Source: Paraburkholderia sp. IMGN_8
Lineage (GTDB): Bacteria > Pseudomonadota > Gammaproteobacteria > Burkholderiales > Burkholderiaceae
Assembly (NCBI RefSeq): GCF_038050405.1
Contig: NZ_CP150900.1
Location: 4,216,001 to 4,280,000, forward strand
Direction: 5' to 3'
DNA length: 64,000 nt
Below the pieces are notes generated by a model that saw only the letters and a list, made by a program, of their open reading frames with translations, was not told the DNA's origin and did no database searches. A program made the translations under genes and the position numbers. Numbering within the stretch: position 1 is the first letter of the stretch; the number at the start of each line of letters is the position of its first letter. This document shows positions 1-10,500 of this stretch, in pieces.

Positions 1-1447
1 GTGCATGGTCATCCGGATTAAGGCCCTGAATCTGCACCTTGATCCGTCCCAATTCGTCGCAATACACCTCCTCCCCCTCCGGGCCGACCACCAGAGCGGT
101 GATCGGATAGACGCGCGGAAGATCAACACGCGGGTCGTACGCTGGGGTAAGTGCTATGCCGCGTCGCACGCAGGTGAACGTGTTGTCGTAGCGAGTCCCA
201 ACGGCATCGGATGAGCGCGCCTGCATCGACTGCGCGACAGTCGGCAACGAATCAAAGTGCCAGCGGTTGGCGTCGAACAGCGCCTGCGCCCGCTCATTCA
301 GATCCTTCGGGAGATTGTTCTCGGCCCGATGATGCAAGCCAGTAACGACGAACTGCCGCTCACTTTCCGGACGCGTATCGACTTCCGGATGTCCGGTCAG
401 CTCAAACCAGCGACCAACCGCCAGATCCCGCACACCGCTTGCCGCATCTACGCTCACGGCCCGCAATTCATGCGCGAGCATTCGCGCCTTGCTTAGGCGA
501 TCGTAGTCGTTCCACGAGTCGCCTGCGTGCGGCACGTCGATAACGCTATCCGACAGGAGCTGCGACAGATCGTTGCCCGCCGGGCCCTGATCGACGATAT
601 TGGACTCGGACGCCTGCGCCATGATGCCGGCCTTGTAGTCCCAGCTCGCGCGCTGCACGCTGCCTGGTACCAGTTGCTGCGAGGCGGACCATAACGTGAC
701 CGAATCGCGCTCCTCGGTCGCGGCATCGCGATGGTAGCGAATCGTACCCGCAGCCGATTCCGGCAGCTTCATGGGATCGTCGAACAGCACCAGCGTGTGC
801 ACCGGTATATCGCTGCCGCCGCTGTCGGACGGCGCCTGCCCGCGTTTGCCCGCCGCAGTAAACCACGCTATGCCGTCACGACGGCAGAGTCGCCGGATAA
901 AATCGGCGTCAGATTCGTGAAACTGGAAAATCAGTTCGCGCACCGGGTACTGGCTGCGATTTATGCCAGCCAGATCGAAGTCAAATGCGCTCGCCAGTGC
1001 CGGGCTTTTCTTCTGCCATTCCCGAAGCAATATCTCAATGACATCGGGCACGTTCTTTGTGCGGAATATGCGGGTATTGACCCGCCGCTCCAGAACGGAC
1101 AGGGCGTCGCGAATAATGAGCTGATACGTCGCCAGCGATCCATCGGATTGTCCTGCGCGTGCGTCTGTCACCAGTCCGCAAATCTGGTGTATCGCTCCGC
1201 GATCGGTTACAAGCTGGACGGAAACAGGTAATCCGATAAAGGCCTTAAGCGGCAGGTCGGCACGTGTTGACACGCATGTCAGGTGCCCTTCGATACCAGC
1301 GCACAAGCCTTCCCTGATGTCGATGCGCTGGATTACCAGCACCTGTTCGAGCGCTTTCTGAGCATGTCCCCACTGCAGGCGAATCGGACGATTGTTCTGG
1401 TCGAGGACACCGGAAGCGAATGCCCGCAGCAGATCGGCAGAATTCAC
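1..1447 (-). CDS. vgrG: VgrG spike protein of type VI secretion, partial (cut by left edge)
   Basis: The 482 residues present read without a stop from a GTG at 1447 to the window edge. They contain the gp27-like part of a VgrG/TssI protein: typical segments are NTRIFRTKNVPDVIEILL, FQFHESDADFIRRLCRRDG and, near the edge, GRIKVQIQG, where the gp5-like OB fold begins. VgrG trimers form the tip of the type VI secretion needle and can carry or load effectors. The C-terminal part, where any effector extension would sit, is outside the window, so evolved VgrG activity cannot be judged. An AAGAGATC stretch upstream is a modest ribosome site. Family identity is clear; exact start is less so. Confidence 0.93.
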   Translation of the reverse strand, partial: MNSADLLRAFASGVLDQNNRPIRLQWGHAQKALEQVLVIQRIDIREGLCAGIEGHLTCVSTRADLPLKAFIGLPVSVQLVTDRGAIHQICGLVTDARAGQSDGSLATYQLIIRDALSVLERRVNTRIFRTKNVPDVIEILLREWQKKSPALASAFDFDLAGINRSQYPVRELIFQFHESDADFIRRLCRRDGIAWFTAAGKRGQAPSDSGGSDIPVHTLVLFDDPMKLPESAAGTIRYHRDAATEERDSVTLWSASQQLVPGSVQRASWDYKAGIMAQASESNIVDQGPAGNDLSQLLSDSVIDVPHAGDSWNDYDRLSKARMLAHELRAVSVDAASGVRDLAVGRWFELTGHPEVDTRPESERQFVVTGLHHRAENNLPKDLNERAQALFDANRWHFDSLPTVAQSMQARSSDAVGTRYDNTFTCVRRGIALTPAYDPRVDLPRVYPITALVVGPEGEEVYCDELGRIKVQIQGLNPDDHA

Positions 1448-2443
1448 AGTTGATCTCTTGGAGTTTTTGCTGACCGACCTTAACCGCCGTCCAGCCTTTG
1501 ATTGATCGTCTACGTCACCGGGGTTCGTCAGTTGACCGACCAGAGAAACGCAATTCGTCTGATTTTAGCAAAATCGTTATTGCGCAACCTCTTCAATACA
1601 AAATTTATCAGCACACCCTCCAAACGATCGCTTGATTTTCAGCATTTAAACAAATTTGAAGAAACCATTTCCTCCACCGATCGTCACGAAAGCCCGACTG
1701 CAGTCAAAGGCTGATCAATTTATGCTGATTGGCTAAATTCAAAACTCCCCGTTAAAAATGACTGCTCTCGCTGAAGTGATAACACGCGGACTGCGCCTAT
1801 ACGCCGTCCGGTTGGGCCTGAAAACCTACGCGGCGGCAGGTGGGATCAAGATCGTCCGCAACCATCGTCGCCCGCTTGTGCCTGCTTATACGAGGAGGAC
1901 TACAAAAACGTTGTAAAAACGCAAATCAGAGACGCTGACTTTTCTGCGACGGCTTTTCAGGGTGCCCCATTCGCTGCCCCCAACACCTCAATGCTGCAAA
2001 TACCGCCGTCCTGTTGGACCAACGAAAAACGAACAAGCCTCAATCCTGACATTGCAAGAACGGCTCAATAACCACACGTTAGCTGGCCCCTGTCGGACGC
2101 GGGCTTGCCAAGATGGCGCGTGCATCACACAACGCGTGATGCTAATGCCCGTGCTCGGCGAAAAATTCATCTAGCCGCACCGAGTTTAGCTTAGTCCGGA
2201 TGTTCTCGTGCCGCCATCCAGCAGGAAGCTCACCGCCCATCAAGCTTTCTAGCAACTGGAGGTCGCCATCGAAGTTGTAGCAGACAACGGGACGGCGGCA
2301 AGGCGAAGTACGTCCAAGCCGCTCTTGCACTTTCGCGCCGGAGTTCCAAGTTTGGCATGGACCGCCCTATCGGCGTCCGGATTCGTCCGTCAGAAAGCGG
2401 TCAGCCGCGTTGACGATGCTCCGGTTTCAGTCAGGTTGGGATG
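1448..2443. other. About 1 kb without a convincing gene
   Basis: This stretch separates vgrG from the first island genes. It is partly AT-rich around 1560-1760, unlike the surrounding DNA. It holds only short frames: a 52-residue Arg-rich frame at 1758-1916 (plus) and a 62-residue frame at 2142-2330 (minus, GTG start). Neither has a good ribosome site or a family I recognise. It may contain the vgrG promoter and decayed DNA at an island boundary. Confidence 0.5.
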
Positions 2444-2725
2444 CTACGCAGCCCTTCTGTGCTGGTCGTCCTTTCCTTCGACGCTGACTTCGTCCGCAGC
2501 GGCAGTCGCCCTTATCTTCTCTGCATCCTCTACCAGGTCTACGGCGGGATTGCTCATCGCTAGCGCGAACCTGTATCCGATTGCGACCTCGTCTGGCGTC
2601 ATGCCCACCCGGAAGGCCGTGATTTGGTTGGCGAGTTCCGGGTTCAGGTCGGTACGCAGTACTTCGTGGCCGCTCAGGTTACGATTCAGTCGTGCGCGAC
2701 CTCCGTAAGTTTTTCTCTCGGACAT
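2444..2725 (-). CDS. Small hypothetical protein, 93 aa
   Basis: Start chosen at ATG 2725 because AGGAGG lies six bases upstream, a strong ribosome site; a GTG one codon earlier is less well placed. The product is soluble and charged, with a central segment (LANQITAFRVGMTPDEVAIGYRFALAMS) that looks like two helices. I do not recognise a family. It stands alone, about 490 bp downstream of the XRE regulator gene and on the same strand. The strong ribosome site and normal codon use make it a likely real gene. Confidence 0.6.
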   Translation of the reverse strand: MSERKTYGGRARLNRNLSGHEVLRTDLNPELANQITAFRVGMTPDEVAIGYRFALAMSNPAVDLVEDAEKIRATAAADEVSVEGKDDQHRRAA

Positions 2726-3217
2726 CACTTTCCTCCTATGAAGGTTGGCCGGGCATAATGCTTCAACGCCCTACAGTACCTTGCGTCGCGGCGGTCCAAG
2801 GTTGCTTATCGCACGTAGGGAACGATAAGTAAGCGGCAGCAACGTGATAGTCCGGCAGCGGGCCGCCCTTTCTTTGGGCGACTCTGCTGCCCGGACGCGC
2901 ACCACGGTTCCCCTGCTCGCGGAATTCGCCCTCTTTGATGAAGCCCAGATAGTGCGATACCGCGTATTTCTTCAGCGGATTTCGTGCTACTTTCGATTCG
3001 CCCGTAAGCGGGGATACGGCGACGAGAATGAAAAGAACGACTGCGGTCATCCTGCTGCTGGCTTGTGTCAGTACCTTAGCCAGCCCCCCGTCGATATATG
3101 AACACCAGCAGATTTCCAATCAGAGAAATTGCAAGGCACGGACTGCGCTCCTGCATTCAGTCTGGAGGCCTCATGCTACGGTTCGCGATGCCGATGCTTC
3201 GGTGCCGGGTCGTACCG
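2726..3217. other. Gap with possible decayed short genes
   Basis: No convincing intact gene. A plus-strand frame from 3028 starts with a signal-peptide-like segment (MKRTTAVILLLACVSTLAS) but then runs into unconvincing sequence, so it may be the 5' stump of a secreted protein. A minus-strand frame (2763-3119) overlaps it and resembles nothing known to me. Confidence 0.4.
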
Positions 3218-3535
3218 TCAAGTTTGTGAAGATGACTTTCGCCGGGGTTTGCTAGCGCGCTGTCTCGCAAGTGCGTACCTAGTCATCATCTCAGGGTTGA
3301 TGGTTGGAACAGGGGCAATCAGCTTGAGCCACGACTCCCGGCCCAAAGTTCGCACGACTTCGATAAGCGTATGCAAGGACGAGCCGTTCCCGCTCTCCAG
3401 ATTCCGCAGCGAACGTACGCTAATGCCTGCTCGGGCCGCCAGCGTCGACTGGTCAAGATTTCGATGGAGGCGCAGCGTTCTCAAGCTGTCGCCTAGTTCT
3501 GCTTCCCACTCTTCGGCGGTTCTACTACGCCCCAT
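3218..3535 (-). CDS. XRE/HipB-like helix-turn-helix regulator
   Basis: A 105-residue DNA-binding protein. The HTH lies at about residues 18-75, with the recognisable pattern LRLHRNLDQSTLAARAGIS followed by RSLRNLESGNGSS; the 'LA..AGIS.R.L..LE.G' spacing is that of Cro/C1-type regulators. The C-terminal tail is basic (RASKPRRKSSS). GGAAGAG precedes the ATG. It is encoded downstream of the MESH1-like and DUF262 genes on the same strand, 227 bp after the former, so it could be a local regulator or the antitoxin half of a lost HipA-type pair; no kinase gene is seen. No target operator was identified. Confidence 0.85.
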   Translation of the reverse strand: MGRSRTAEEWEAELGDSLRTLRLHRNLDQSTLAARAGISVRSLRNLESGNGSSLHTLIEVVRTLGRESWLKLIAPVPTINPEMMTRYALARQRASKPRRKSSSQT

Positions 3536-3762
3536 TGCCTCTTCCCATCGTGACGTGCCTGCCGTATCGACAATGCCCTGCGATTATCGGCACTAGTATG
3601 CCGATTAAGTAGATAATCTTCAGACAAGAGGTAAAAATTTGCCTCTTGTTGCGAGCCAACTGACCGAGGCGCGGCTGGGGCGCTGGTCAGCACTGATTGC
3701 CCGTATCTTGGTCGCCGCCGATGGTCGAGTCTCAGTTTCTCGGCTCCGCATCCCTGCCCACG

Positions 3763-4290
3763 TCAAGCCAAACGCGAACGCGCAGCATGGGCCCGGTCGA
3801 AGATATCTTCCAGAACCGGATGAACGCCGCGCAACCCCTCGACCACTGCGCTAGCCCACTCAAAGTATTCCCGCTTACGCTCGACCGCCCAGTCTGCCGG
3901 CGGGTTGGCAGCAATGTCCCGCAGGTTGCAAATCTTGTCCGCTAGCTTGACTAATTTGGCCCTAGCGCTAACGTGCGGTGCGTGCTCGACCTGAAGGCGC
4001 TTTCGCTCCTCCTTCGGCAGCGACTTGTCGTCCGTTACTTCGGCGACGATGTCCGCGACATCTTCCCCGAACAACTCCGCCAGCTCGCGTAGCGATGTCT
4101 CCGTGTCTTCGATAGTGTCGTGAAGCACGGCGGCAACCAAAACGCTTTCGTCGTCGACGTTCCCTTCGTTTGCAAGCACATTTGCCACTGCGATTGGGTG
4201 GTTGATGTAGGGAGATGCCTCACCATCTTTACGCCGCTGATTACGGTGCTTGTCAGCAGCGAAAGCGATAGCTTTAATGAGATTGTTCAA
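3763..4290 (-). CDS. MESH1-like (p)ppGpp hydrolase, HD domain
   Basis: A 175-residue single-domain HD phosphohydrolase of the small alarmone hydrolase/MESH1 group, which removes the 3'-pyrophosphate from (p)ppGpp. The signature is visible: [14 protein letters not shown] (first metal His), [13 protein letters not shown] (HD and ED motifs) and [11 protein letters not shown]. Length matches MESH1 (about 180) and there is no synthetase domain. I place the start at TTG 4290 because AAGAGG lies seven bases before it and homologous sequence begins there; the frame extends further upstream but that part is not domain-like. It follows the DUF262 nuclease gene by 98 bp. A role in island defence or toxin neutralisation is only inference. 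Confidence 0.88.
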   Translation of the reverse strand: MNNLIKAIAFAADKHRNQRRKDGEASPYINHPIAVANVLANEGNVDDESVLVAAVLHDTIEDTETSLRELAELFGEDVADIVAEVTDDKSLPKEERKRLQVEHAPHVSARAKLVKLADKICNLRDIAANPPADWAVERKREYFEWASAVVEGLRGVHPVLEDIFDRAHAARSRLA

Positions 4291-4388
4291 GAAGTGACCT
4301 CTTGGTGCAGAAGGACACAGTGAGCCGCGCGTCCACAACGGCCCCTGTGCCCCCTTATATGTGGCATTGCTCTCGCGACATCCGAGCC

Positions 4389-6173
4389 CTAGTCCGCTTT
4401 GCCATAGGCCCAAAGCGGCCATCGGGTAACGCAAAGACGTGCAAGGTCAGCGGAGCGCGCGTCGATATCCGCACGAGTGAAAGCCGGCGCCTTGGCAGCT
4501 CCCGCGGCAGCCAGCGATTTAGTCATCTCATAGCCTGAAGAACGATAGAGCTTTACGTCCTTCATCTTGGTTTCTACCGCCTGATTGTTGCATGACGAAT
4601 TCAGTGCGCTTTCGAGGAGCGTTAAGTTACCAAGTCGATGGATGTGGCCGAGATATGCCTCGGTTGTTGCAAATCCATGTGCACGCACCCCGAAGGAGGG
4701 CTCCTGCGGAAGGACGTGCTCTACAGTCTGCCCCGAGCGAACAAGACCCGCCAACTCCTGCAAATCGAACTCTCCACTGCCAATCGCGACGCGCTGCTCC
4801 TCTTCCGCGGCGTTAAGAATGCGTAGCACCCCGGGATTTCGATACATTTCTTCCATCGCTAAACGAGACTCGAACATCCCGTCATCCATGAATTTGGCCA
4901 CAAACCAGCTCATGTAGTCTGCGATTTCCGTCAATGGCTTATCACCCGAATCACGGGTAAGGTAGAGGATATCCGCTTGCGGATTTGTGCCTCGCAACTT
5001 GAAAACACGGAGGTCCGCGACTTCAATCATTTGAAGCAACGACAGGTTAATATGCGCGTATGCGGACTCTCTCAAAACGCCTCGCATTGCGAGACGTGTC
5101 GTCAGCGGGTAGAGCGTTGCGGCGAGGTCACCTACGACAAACAGCATATAAAGCTCTTTGTCAACACGGGTCTGCTCAATTAGCCCACGCAACGCGGCAA
5201 AGAAGTCCGCCAAGTCTGCAACGTAATGCTTGATAAACGCACTGAGCTTCGCAGTGTCGCTCCGCAGAAGCTTCAGTGTCGGCTTCAGGAATGACTCAAG
5301 TACGGTTTCCGAAGACGCGTTGTAGTCGAATCCGACCGAGCTCGTGTGACCGTCGACGTTGAAAGCAAAGTAGTGGTATCGAAAAACATCGTCTTCCCGA
5401 AACGTATTCCGATTCACAACGCGAATTTGGTAGCCATCTTGCGCAGCCAGGCCCTTGATAAGGCTGTAGTCACGAAATGCGGCCCCGAAACGTTCGGCCA
5501 CAAACTCGTCAAGCTCTCCGGCAAGAAATCGATTCGAATAGTAGATAAGGAGGCTTTTCGCAATGTCCATCTTCGACAGTGGCACTCCACGGTCATTCAC
5601 TGACTGGAACATGCGGATTGCTTTACCCTCTTCGGCCTCGATGAACTCAAGCACCTCAAGCTGCCCGATATTCACTAACCACTTTTGTATGGTGCTCTCA
5701 CCTCCGGCATCTTTGATAGCCTTGACGCGTTGCCGAATCCAGCCATGAGCCTCTTTCAGCCGGACCTGGCCCTCGGTGGCAGGAGCCGGATTTTCGTCTT
5801 CGAGCAGTCCGGAAAAGTAAGCCTGGTTGTTGCCGAGAACTGTAAATTTCGGCCCATGCACTGGATGGCGAAGAAACGTCGACCGATAGTAAGTCTTGAC
5901 CTCTCCCTCGGGAAGAGCGCCAACCATGGCATCGAGCAACATCGTTAACGTAGTTAGCCGCTGCTGCCCATCCACCACCTTGAAACGGTCTTTGGCCGCG
6001 CCTGCCGACAAGATGAACGTCCCGAGGTAATGGCTCCCACCCATCTCCATCGCTTCCAGGATGTCGTCGAAGAGGTCGTCGACATTTGTGGTACTCCACG
6101 CGTAGTCTCGCTGATACGGAGGGATTTCCAAGCTCTTACCGGTAAAAAAATGCTCAATTGTTCTCGTACTCAC
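4389..6173 (-). CDS. GmrSD-type DUF262/DUF1524 restriction nuclease
   Basis: A 594-residue single chain carrying both halves of GmrSD-type type IV restriction enzymes, which cleave modified (for example glucosylated hydroxymethylcytosine) phage DNA. N-terminal DUF262 (GmrS-like): [11 protein letters not shown] near residue 18 and [11 protein letters not shown] near residue 66, the NTP-binding and ParB-like signature. C-terminal DUF1524 (GmrD-like, HNH family): [10 protein letters not shown] near residue 483 and [15 protein letters not shown] near 513. Start is GTG 6173. The gene is 267 bp downstream of the 236-aa gene. Many DUF262/DUF1524 proteins target other modifications, so the actual substrate is unknown. 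Confidence 0.9.
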   Translation of the reverse strand: MSTRTIEHFFTGKSLEIPPYQRDYAWSTTNVDDLFDDILEAMEMGGSHYLGTFILSAGAAKDRFKVVDGQQRLTTLTMLLDAMVGALPEGEVKTYYRSTFLRHPVHGPKFTVLGNNQAYFSGLLEDENPAPATEGQVRLKEAHGWIRQRVKAIKDAGGESTIQKWLVNIGQLEVLEFIEAEEGKAIRMFQSVNDRGVPLSKMDIAKSLLIYYSNRFLAGELDEFVAERFGAAFRDYSLIKGLAAQDGYQIRVVNRNTFREDDVFRYHYFAFNVDGHTSSVGFDYNASSETVLESFLKPTLKLLRSDTAKLSAFIKHYVADLADFFAALRGLIEQTRVDKELYMLFVVGDLAATLYPLTTRLAMRGVLRESAYAHINLSLLQMIEVADLRVFKLRGTNPQADILYLTRDSGDKPLTEIADYMSWFVAKFMDDGMFESRLAMEEMYRNPGVLRILNAAEEEQRVAIGSGEFDLQELAGLVRSGQTVEHVLPQEPSFGVRAHGFATTEAYLGHIHRLGNLTLLESALNSSCNNQAVETKMKDVKLYRSSGYEMTKSLAAAGAAKAPAFTRADIDARSADLARLCVTRWPLWAYGKAD

Positions 6174-6440
6174 AATAGCCTCAGGATTTTTGTTTGACGT
6201 TCACATTTACTCAGAGAAGCGAATTTTGGCAACGCCAGCCGTACGCTGCGTGCCGACTTATGCGGCGAAGTAGTGGTGCGCTATCGTTGATAAGGCCGTC
6301 GAGGCTGTAGTGGGGTTCTTTGAATAGCGCGTCGGTCACAGTTGTCGGAGCATTGATATTCTGGACATCAGACTACGTGTAACTGCGTGTGCAGGTGGAT
6401 ACCGCTAATGCGCTTTGACCACATTTCTGGAAACGCGACC

Positions 6441-7151
6441 TCACTGGTCCCATCGCCGTCGCAACGTTGCAATCCTGGCATCGGACCGGAGTGATTTACC
6501 ATCGGGTCCACACAATGCCACTGAGCCCTCCGGGAGACCAAAAACGGACTCGATTTGCCGTTTGATGCTGCCAATACTGGCATCGGCACGTGCCGCACGG
6601 TAGCGCGCCGGAGATTCGATTCTGAACCCCTTGAGGTCCACGTCGTCGTCCCCTAGCAATTCCCGTTCGGCCGCTTCAACGACTGCATCTCCCACATCGG
6701 TATTGTCTTCATCGAAGGACTTGGGCGAGCGACCATCGTCTTCCGGTTGAGACTGCACAATCGACCAGGTAAGCGCGTCCTCCGGAACCCACAGGCTTCC
6801 GTGCTCAAGGTGATATGCCATCACCGACTCGCGGGTCGAAATATAGTCGCTCAATCGCGACCGCCCCCCAGGCAGGCGAGACAGTTCCGACTGAAGCTCC
6901 TGCAGAATGGACATCGGACCGACTACGCCGATGAAGTCCGAGTTAGTCATCTCATGGAAGTTGAAACTCACCGTCGCGTGAACGTAAATCGTGGCGCGCA
7001 TGCCGGGGTCCTTGCTTGCTAGCGAGGATAGGGTGCGCCGTATGGTTCGCAGTCGTTCAAGGTCGGAAACGCTATCCGTGTCAATCTCGACAGTCGGAAT
7101 AGCTTCCGAACTCTTTTTGAAATTTAGTTCACTGGCCGGTTTCGTCGTCAT
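6441..7151 (-). CDS. Hypothetical protein with ubiquitin-like C-terminal segment
   Basis: 236 residues, ATG preceded by GAGAGA. I know no named family. The N-terminal half has a beta-rich segment (ATIYVHATVSFNF) followed by an acidic linker (EDDGRSPKSFDEDNTD). The last about 60 residues show the spacing of a ubiquitin/beta-grasp fold: an alternating strand, SIGSIKRQIESVFGLPEGS, then DGKSLRSDARIATL, which parallels the 'helix - GIPP - loop - DGRTLSDYNI' part of ubiquitin. There is no C-terminal Gly-Gly; the chain ends shortly after. No E1, E2 or JAB protease is visible nearby, so conjugation is not implied. The fold assignment is tentative; the gene itself is well supported. Confidence 0.75.
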   Translation of the reverse strand: MTTKPASELNFKKSSEAIPTVEIDTDSVSDLERLRTIRRTLSSLASKDPGMRATIYVHATVSFNFHEMTNSDFIGVVGPMSILQELQSELSRLPGGRSRLSDYISTRESVMAYHLEHGSLWVPEDALTWSIVQSQPEDDGRSPKSFDEDNTDVGDAVVEAAERELLGDDDVDLKGFRIESPARYRAARADASIGSIKRQIESVFGLPEGSVALCGPDGKSLRSDARIATLRRRWDQ

Positions 7152-7511
7152 GGTCTCTCTCGCGATTTATGCCAACGGCGGACAAGCAAAAGGAAGGCGC
7201 ATCCGTTGGCACTCTTTGATTTCTTTATTGCCTTTGGTATTACGGCACAACAGTCAATTCCTTTAGACTCATGGCATCATTGCCGCCGTCATCAAGAAAG
7301 GACCAATGCGAAATGTTCATCCCGCGACACCGACGGCTTGTCGCCCTCCTAACCGGGTCAACAAGGACTCTTCCCTCCGCTCTCTGGACATCGGCGACTT
7401 GTTCGACGAGTTCTGACGCTTCCTCATCACAATCCAATTCTCAATGCGCCAAGCGCACGTTGTGAAGTTCAAGCGCCCCTTAGCCGCTCCTGCTCTCTCC
7501 ATCAACGCGAG
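7152..7511. other. Gap of 360 bp without a supported gene
   Basis: Lies between the 236-aa gene and the 3' end of the AddA-like gene. Two overlapping minus-strand frames of 62 and 65 codons are present, but neither has a ribosome site or recognisable sequence. It probably carries the promoter of the 236-aa gene. Confidence 0.4.
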
Positions 7512-10500
7512 CTAATCAGCCGAAGTCTCTGCAACAAGCCTCAACGCGCGACCAGCCACGGGCAGATACAGCCACTGCTCCCGGACCGACTTGCCCGTGC
7601 ACTTTTCGATAGCTTCCGCGTACGCGGACAGCTGCGGTCCATACTCCCGGACAGTCGCGTCATCCCGGCTGGTACCCCCCGGATTGGCTTTGTGGTCGAC
7701 GAGGACCCACCCGTTAGGTGTATCGACCAGCAGGTCTATGCGGCCTCTCATTCGCGTCCCATCTGACCGGTCAGCCTCGACAGGGACCTCTACACGGACC
7801 GCTCCGCCGGGCCAGCGCTGTTGTACCCAGCGGAAAAAGGCCTGTAGCTGGGCAACGACGGCCGCCTTGTCAACCGCATGTGCCGCTCCCCACGCGACAA
7901 GGATGCGTTCCACATCGGCGTCTTCAACTCTTCCCGCCACGCCGGCGCGGGCGATACACAGGTGCAATGCGTTTCCGAGTACGTCCATTTCAATACCGGC
8001 GGTAATTGCGACGCGCACGCCAATGGATTCGGACTCGGCGACAGCGAACATACCGCCTCCCGCGTCGCTCGGCCGATACCAGAGGGGCTGCGCATCTTTT
8101 GCTGGTGCGGCCACGTACCAGCTACATGCGCACTCTTTCTGTGCGGGCGGCGCAAGAGCACTATCTGTGGCCGTCCAGGTTCGGGCCTCGCGGAGAATGG
8201 TTCCTTCATCCGGAAGTACAACTTGACCGGTGTCCCCGAAAAGCAGGTCACCCGCTCCGACCTCATCAACCCAGTCACGGTTGACGCTTTTACTCCGCTG
8301 ACACGTGACAAGCACATTTGCGTCGCGCGCACGTGTCATGCTGACATAAAGGAGGCGCTTATTCTCAGCGAGCGCATCCGCGGCCATCATCTGACCGATA
8401 GCACTTACCTCGGCATTGACGGCTGACTGCGGCTGAGTCCGCCTGCCCCAGGTCTTAGGCCAGAAGTGCACGAAGCGATTCTCCAGTGGGCGCTCGGGAT
8501 TGAACTCGCCGTCGGTACGCGCGCGAACACCCCACAGGGCACTTCTTGTTGCTGTTCCCAAGGACGTAAGAATGACGACGGGCCACTCAAGCCCTTTCGC
8601 TCCATGGTGGGTCATCACGCTAACGGCATCGTCAGCGGTTGCTGACCGGTCGTCGGCTTGACTGTCGGCGAGCGTGTCGAGCCAGCGCAGAAGTCCACCG
8701 ACGGTGGCTGGACGCCTGGCAGCGATACATTCGTCTTCGTAAGCCGCACCAAGGTCCATCAGGGCTTCAACGTTGGCGATTCGGGTCCTCGCCTCATGGG
8801 GCGAACTCGACCATTGGCTTGCAACACGGGCAACGTGTGATTCGGCCTTCGCGAGTCGCATTGCCTCCCGCGGTGTCAAAGCAGCGAGGTTCGGCCGCAA
8901 CGTCTCCAGGCGGACAAGAAGCGGATGCGCTTCGTCACCCTCGGCTTTCCACTGCGAAGGGCTAGCGCCTTCCCTGGCGAGATACTCAAGCCGGTCGCCA
9001 AGCCACTCCTGCGCCGGAACGCCATCAGCGAGGGTCAATATCAGCGCAGTTGCGACGCTGTCCCCCGCATCAAGCAGGCGTCGAAGGCACGCAAGGACGA
9101 AGATGGCTTCTGGCGTGCCAAGAAGACCAGCTCTCGGGCTCGCGGACGGCACCCCCCATTGCGTCAGTGACGTAACTGCAAGTTCAACCTGGTCGTTCTT
9201 GCGACACAGGACCGCTATATCTCCTGGACGAACGGCACGCTCCTGTTGAGTTTGCCGGTCCACGACCCTCAGCTCCGATTGAAGCAGCCCGCTGACTGCC
9301 TGCCCCAAGGCAAGGTAGTCGGACTCGTTGTTTTTGCTTTCGAAGTTCCAGTGAAATAGTGCCGGTTGCCCTGCGATGTCATCCCGGGATGGTTGCAGGC
9401 GCACATGTTGTGGCTGCAGTTCAGGAAGGAACGCAGAGCCGAAGACGGCATTCGTCAGGGACACAAGCGCTGGTGTCGAGCGCCGGGAAGTGGTTAGCGG
9501 CTCCCCCAGCTTGCCACCCCAACTCTCAACAGCCGCAAGAATGCCTGCGATGAGCCGGGCGTCCGTACCACGGAACCCGTAGATGGCCTGCTTCGGGTCG
9601 CCAACCCAGACGGAGCGCTTGGCCAGTTTGGCGAGCTCCACAAAGAGCGCCAACTGTAGCGGACTCGTGTCCTGAAATTCGTCGACCATCACGAGGTCGA
9701 GTTCGTCGGCCAATGCGTTCCGGACGTCCTCGTTCTTGCGGATGACTTCGAGGAGCAACACTTCCTGGTCGCTGAAGTCCACTGCGCCCATCATGCGCTT
9801 GGCTTCGGCATAGGTGTCGAGCGTCCCGGCCGCCAGGTCAAACACCTGTTCAAGATAGGAGCGCACATCTTCGTGGAACTCGGGATGCGATTCGTGCGCC
9901 TGTGCAGCTTCCGAAACGGGTGTTATGGCCGCGCGGACCGCAGCGCCGGCATTCAGACTACAAGCCGCAATCCAGTCCGGCCAGCACCAGCGCCCCTCAC
10001 GAAAACACCGCTCGAGACGCTCCAGGTCCCGGTGACCGTTCCTGAGGTTTTGGGCGACATTGCCACCCGCGGCCTCAGTCGTTGCTATATGTAGCGATAC
10101 GTCAGCCAACGCCTTCGTCAATGCGCCAGAGAGTGCGTTCGTCGGGTCGCCGTTTGTCGAAGGAGCCGGCCAGTTCGCCAGCATCAGGTCGGCGTTCCGA
10201 CGACCCATCGCTCGTACCTCGTTCGCGGAAATGTCGTTATTCCTCGCGGCATTGACCACGTCTTCAATCTGTCCAGACCAGTCTGCATGCTCGATACCAA
10301 ACTTCGAGGTAAGCGCAACGAGCTTTGCACGACCCGATTCGTCGAGCGTCTCCGCAAGTGAAGTCGCCAGCAGGCGTCTGGCCTGCCCCTCGCTCAGGAC
10401 CGTCTGGTCCGGGGATAGCCCTATCTCAAAACAGAAGCGCTTCAGCAACTGGCCGCACACACTATTGACTGTACCGAGCTTCGCTTGCCCGATGGCAGTA

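Noticed and set aside
1502..1916. Short plus-strand frames, including a 52-codon Arg-rich one at 1758-1916
   Set aside because: No ribosome site, no recognisable family; AT-rich intergenic sequence.
2763..3255. Overlapping frames, one with a signal-peptide-like start
   Set aside because: The plus-strand frame loses protein character after 30 residues and the minus-strand one has no support; noted only as possible decay.
7240..7505. Two overlapping minus-strand frames of 62 and 65 codons
   Set aside because: No ribosome site and no similarity known to me; they exclude each other.
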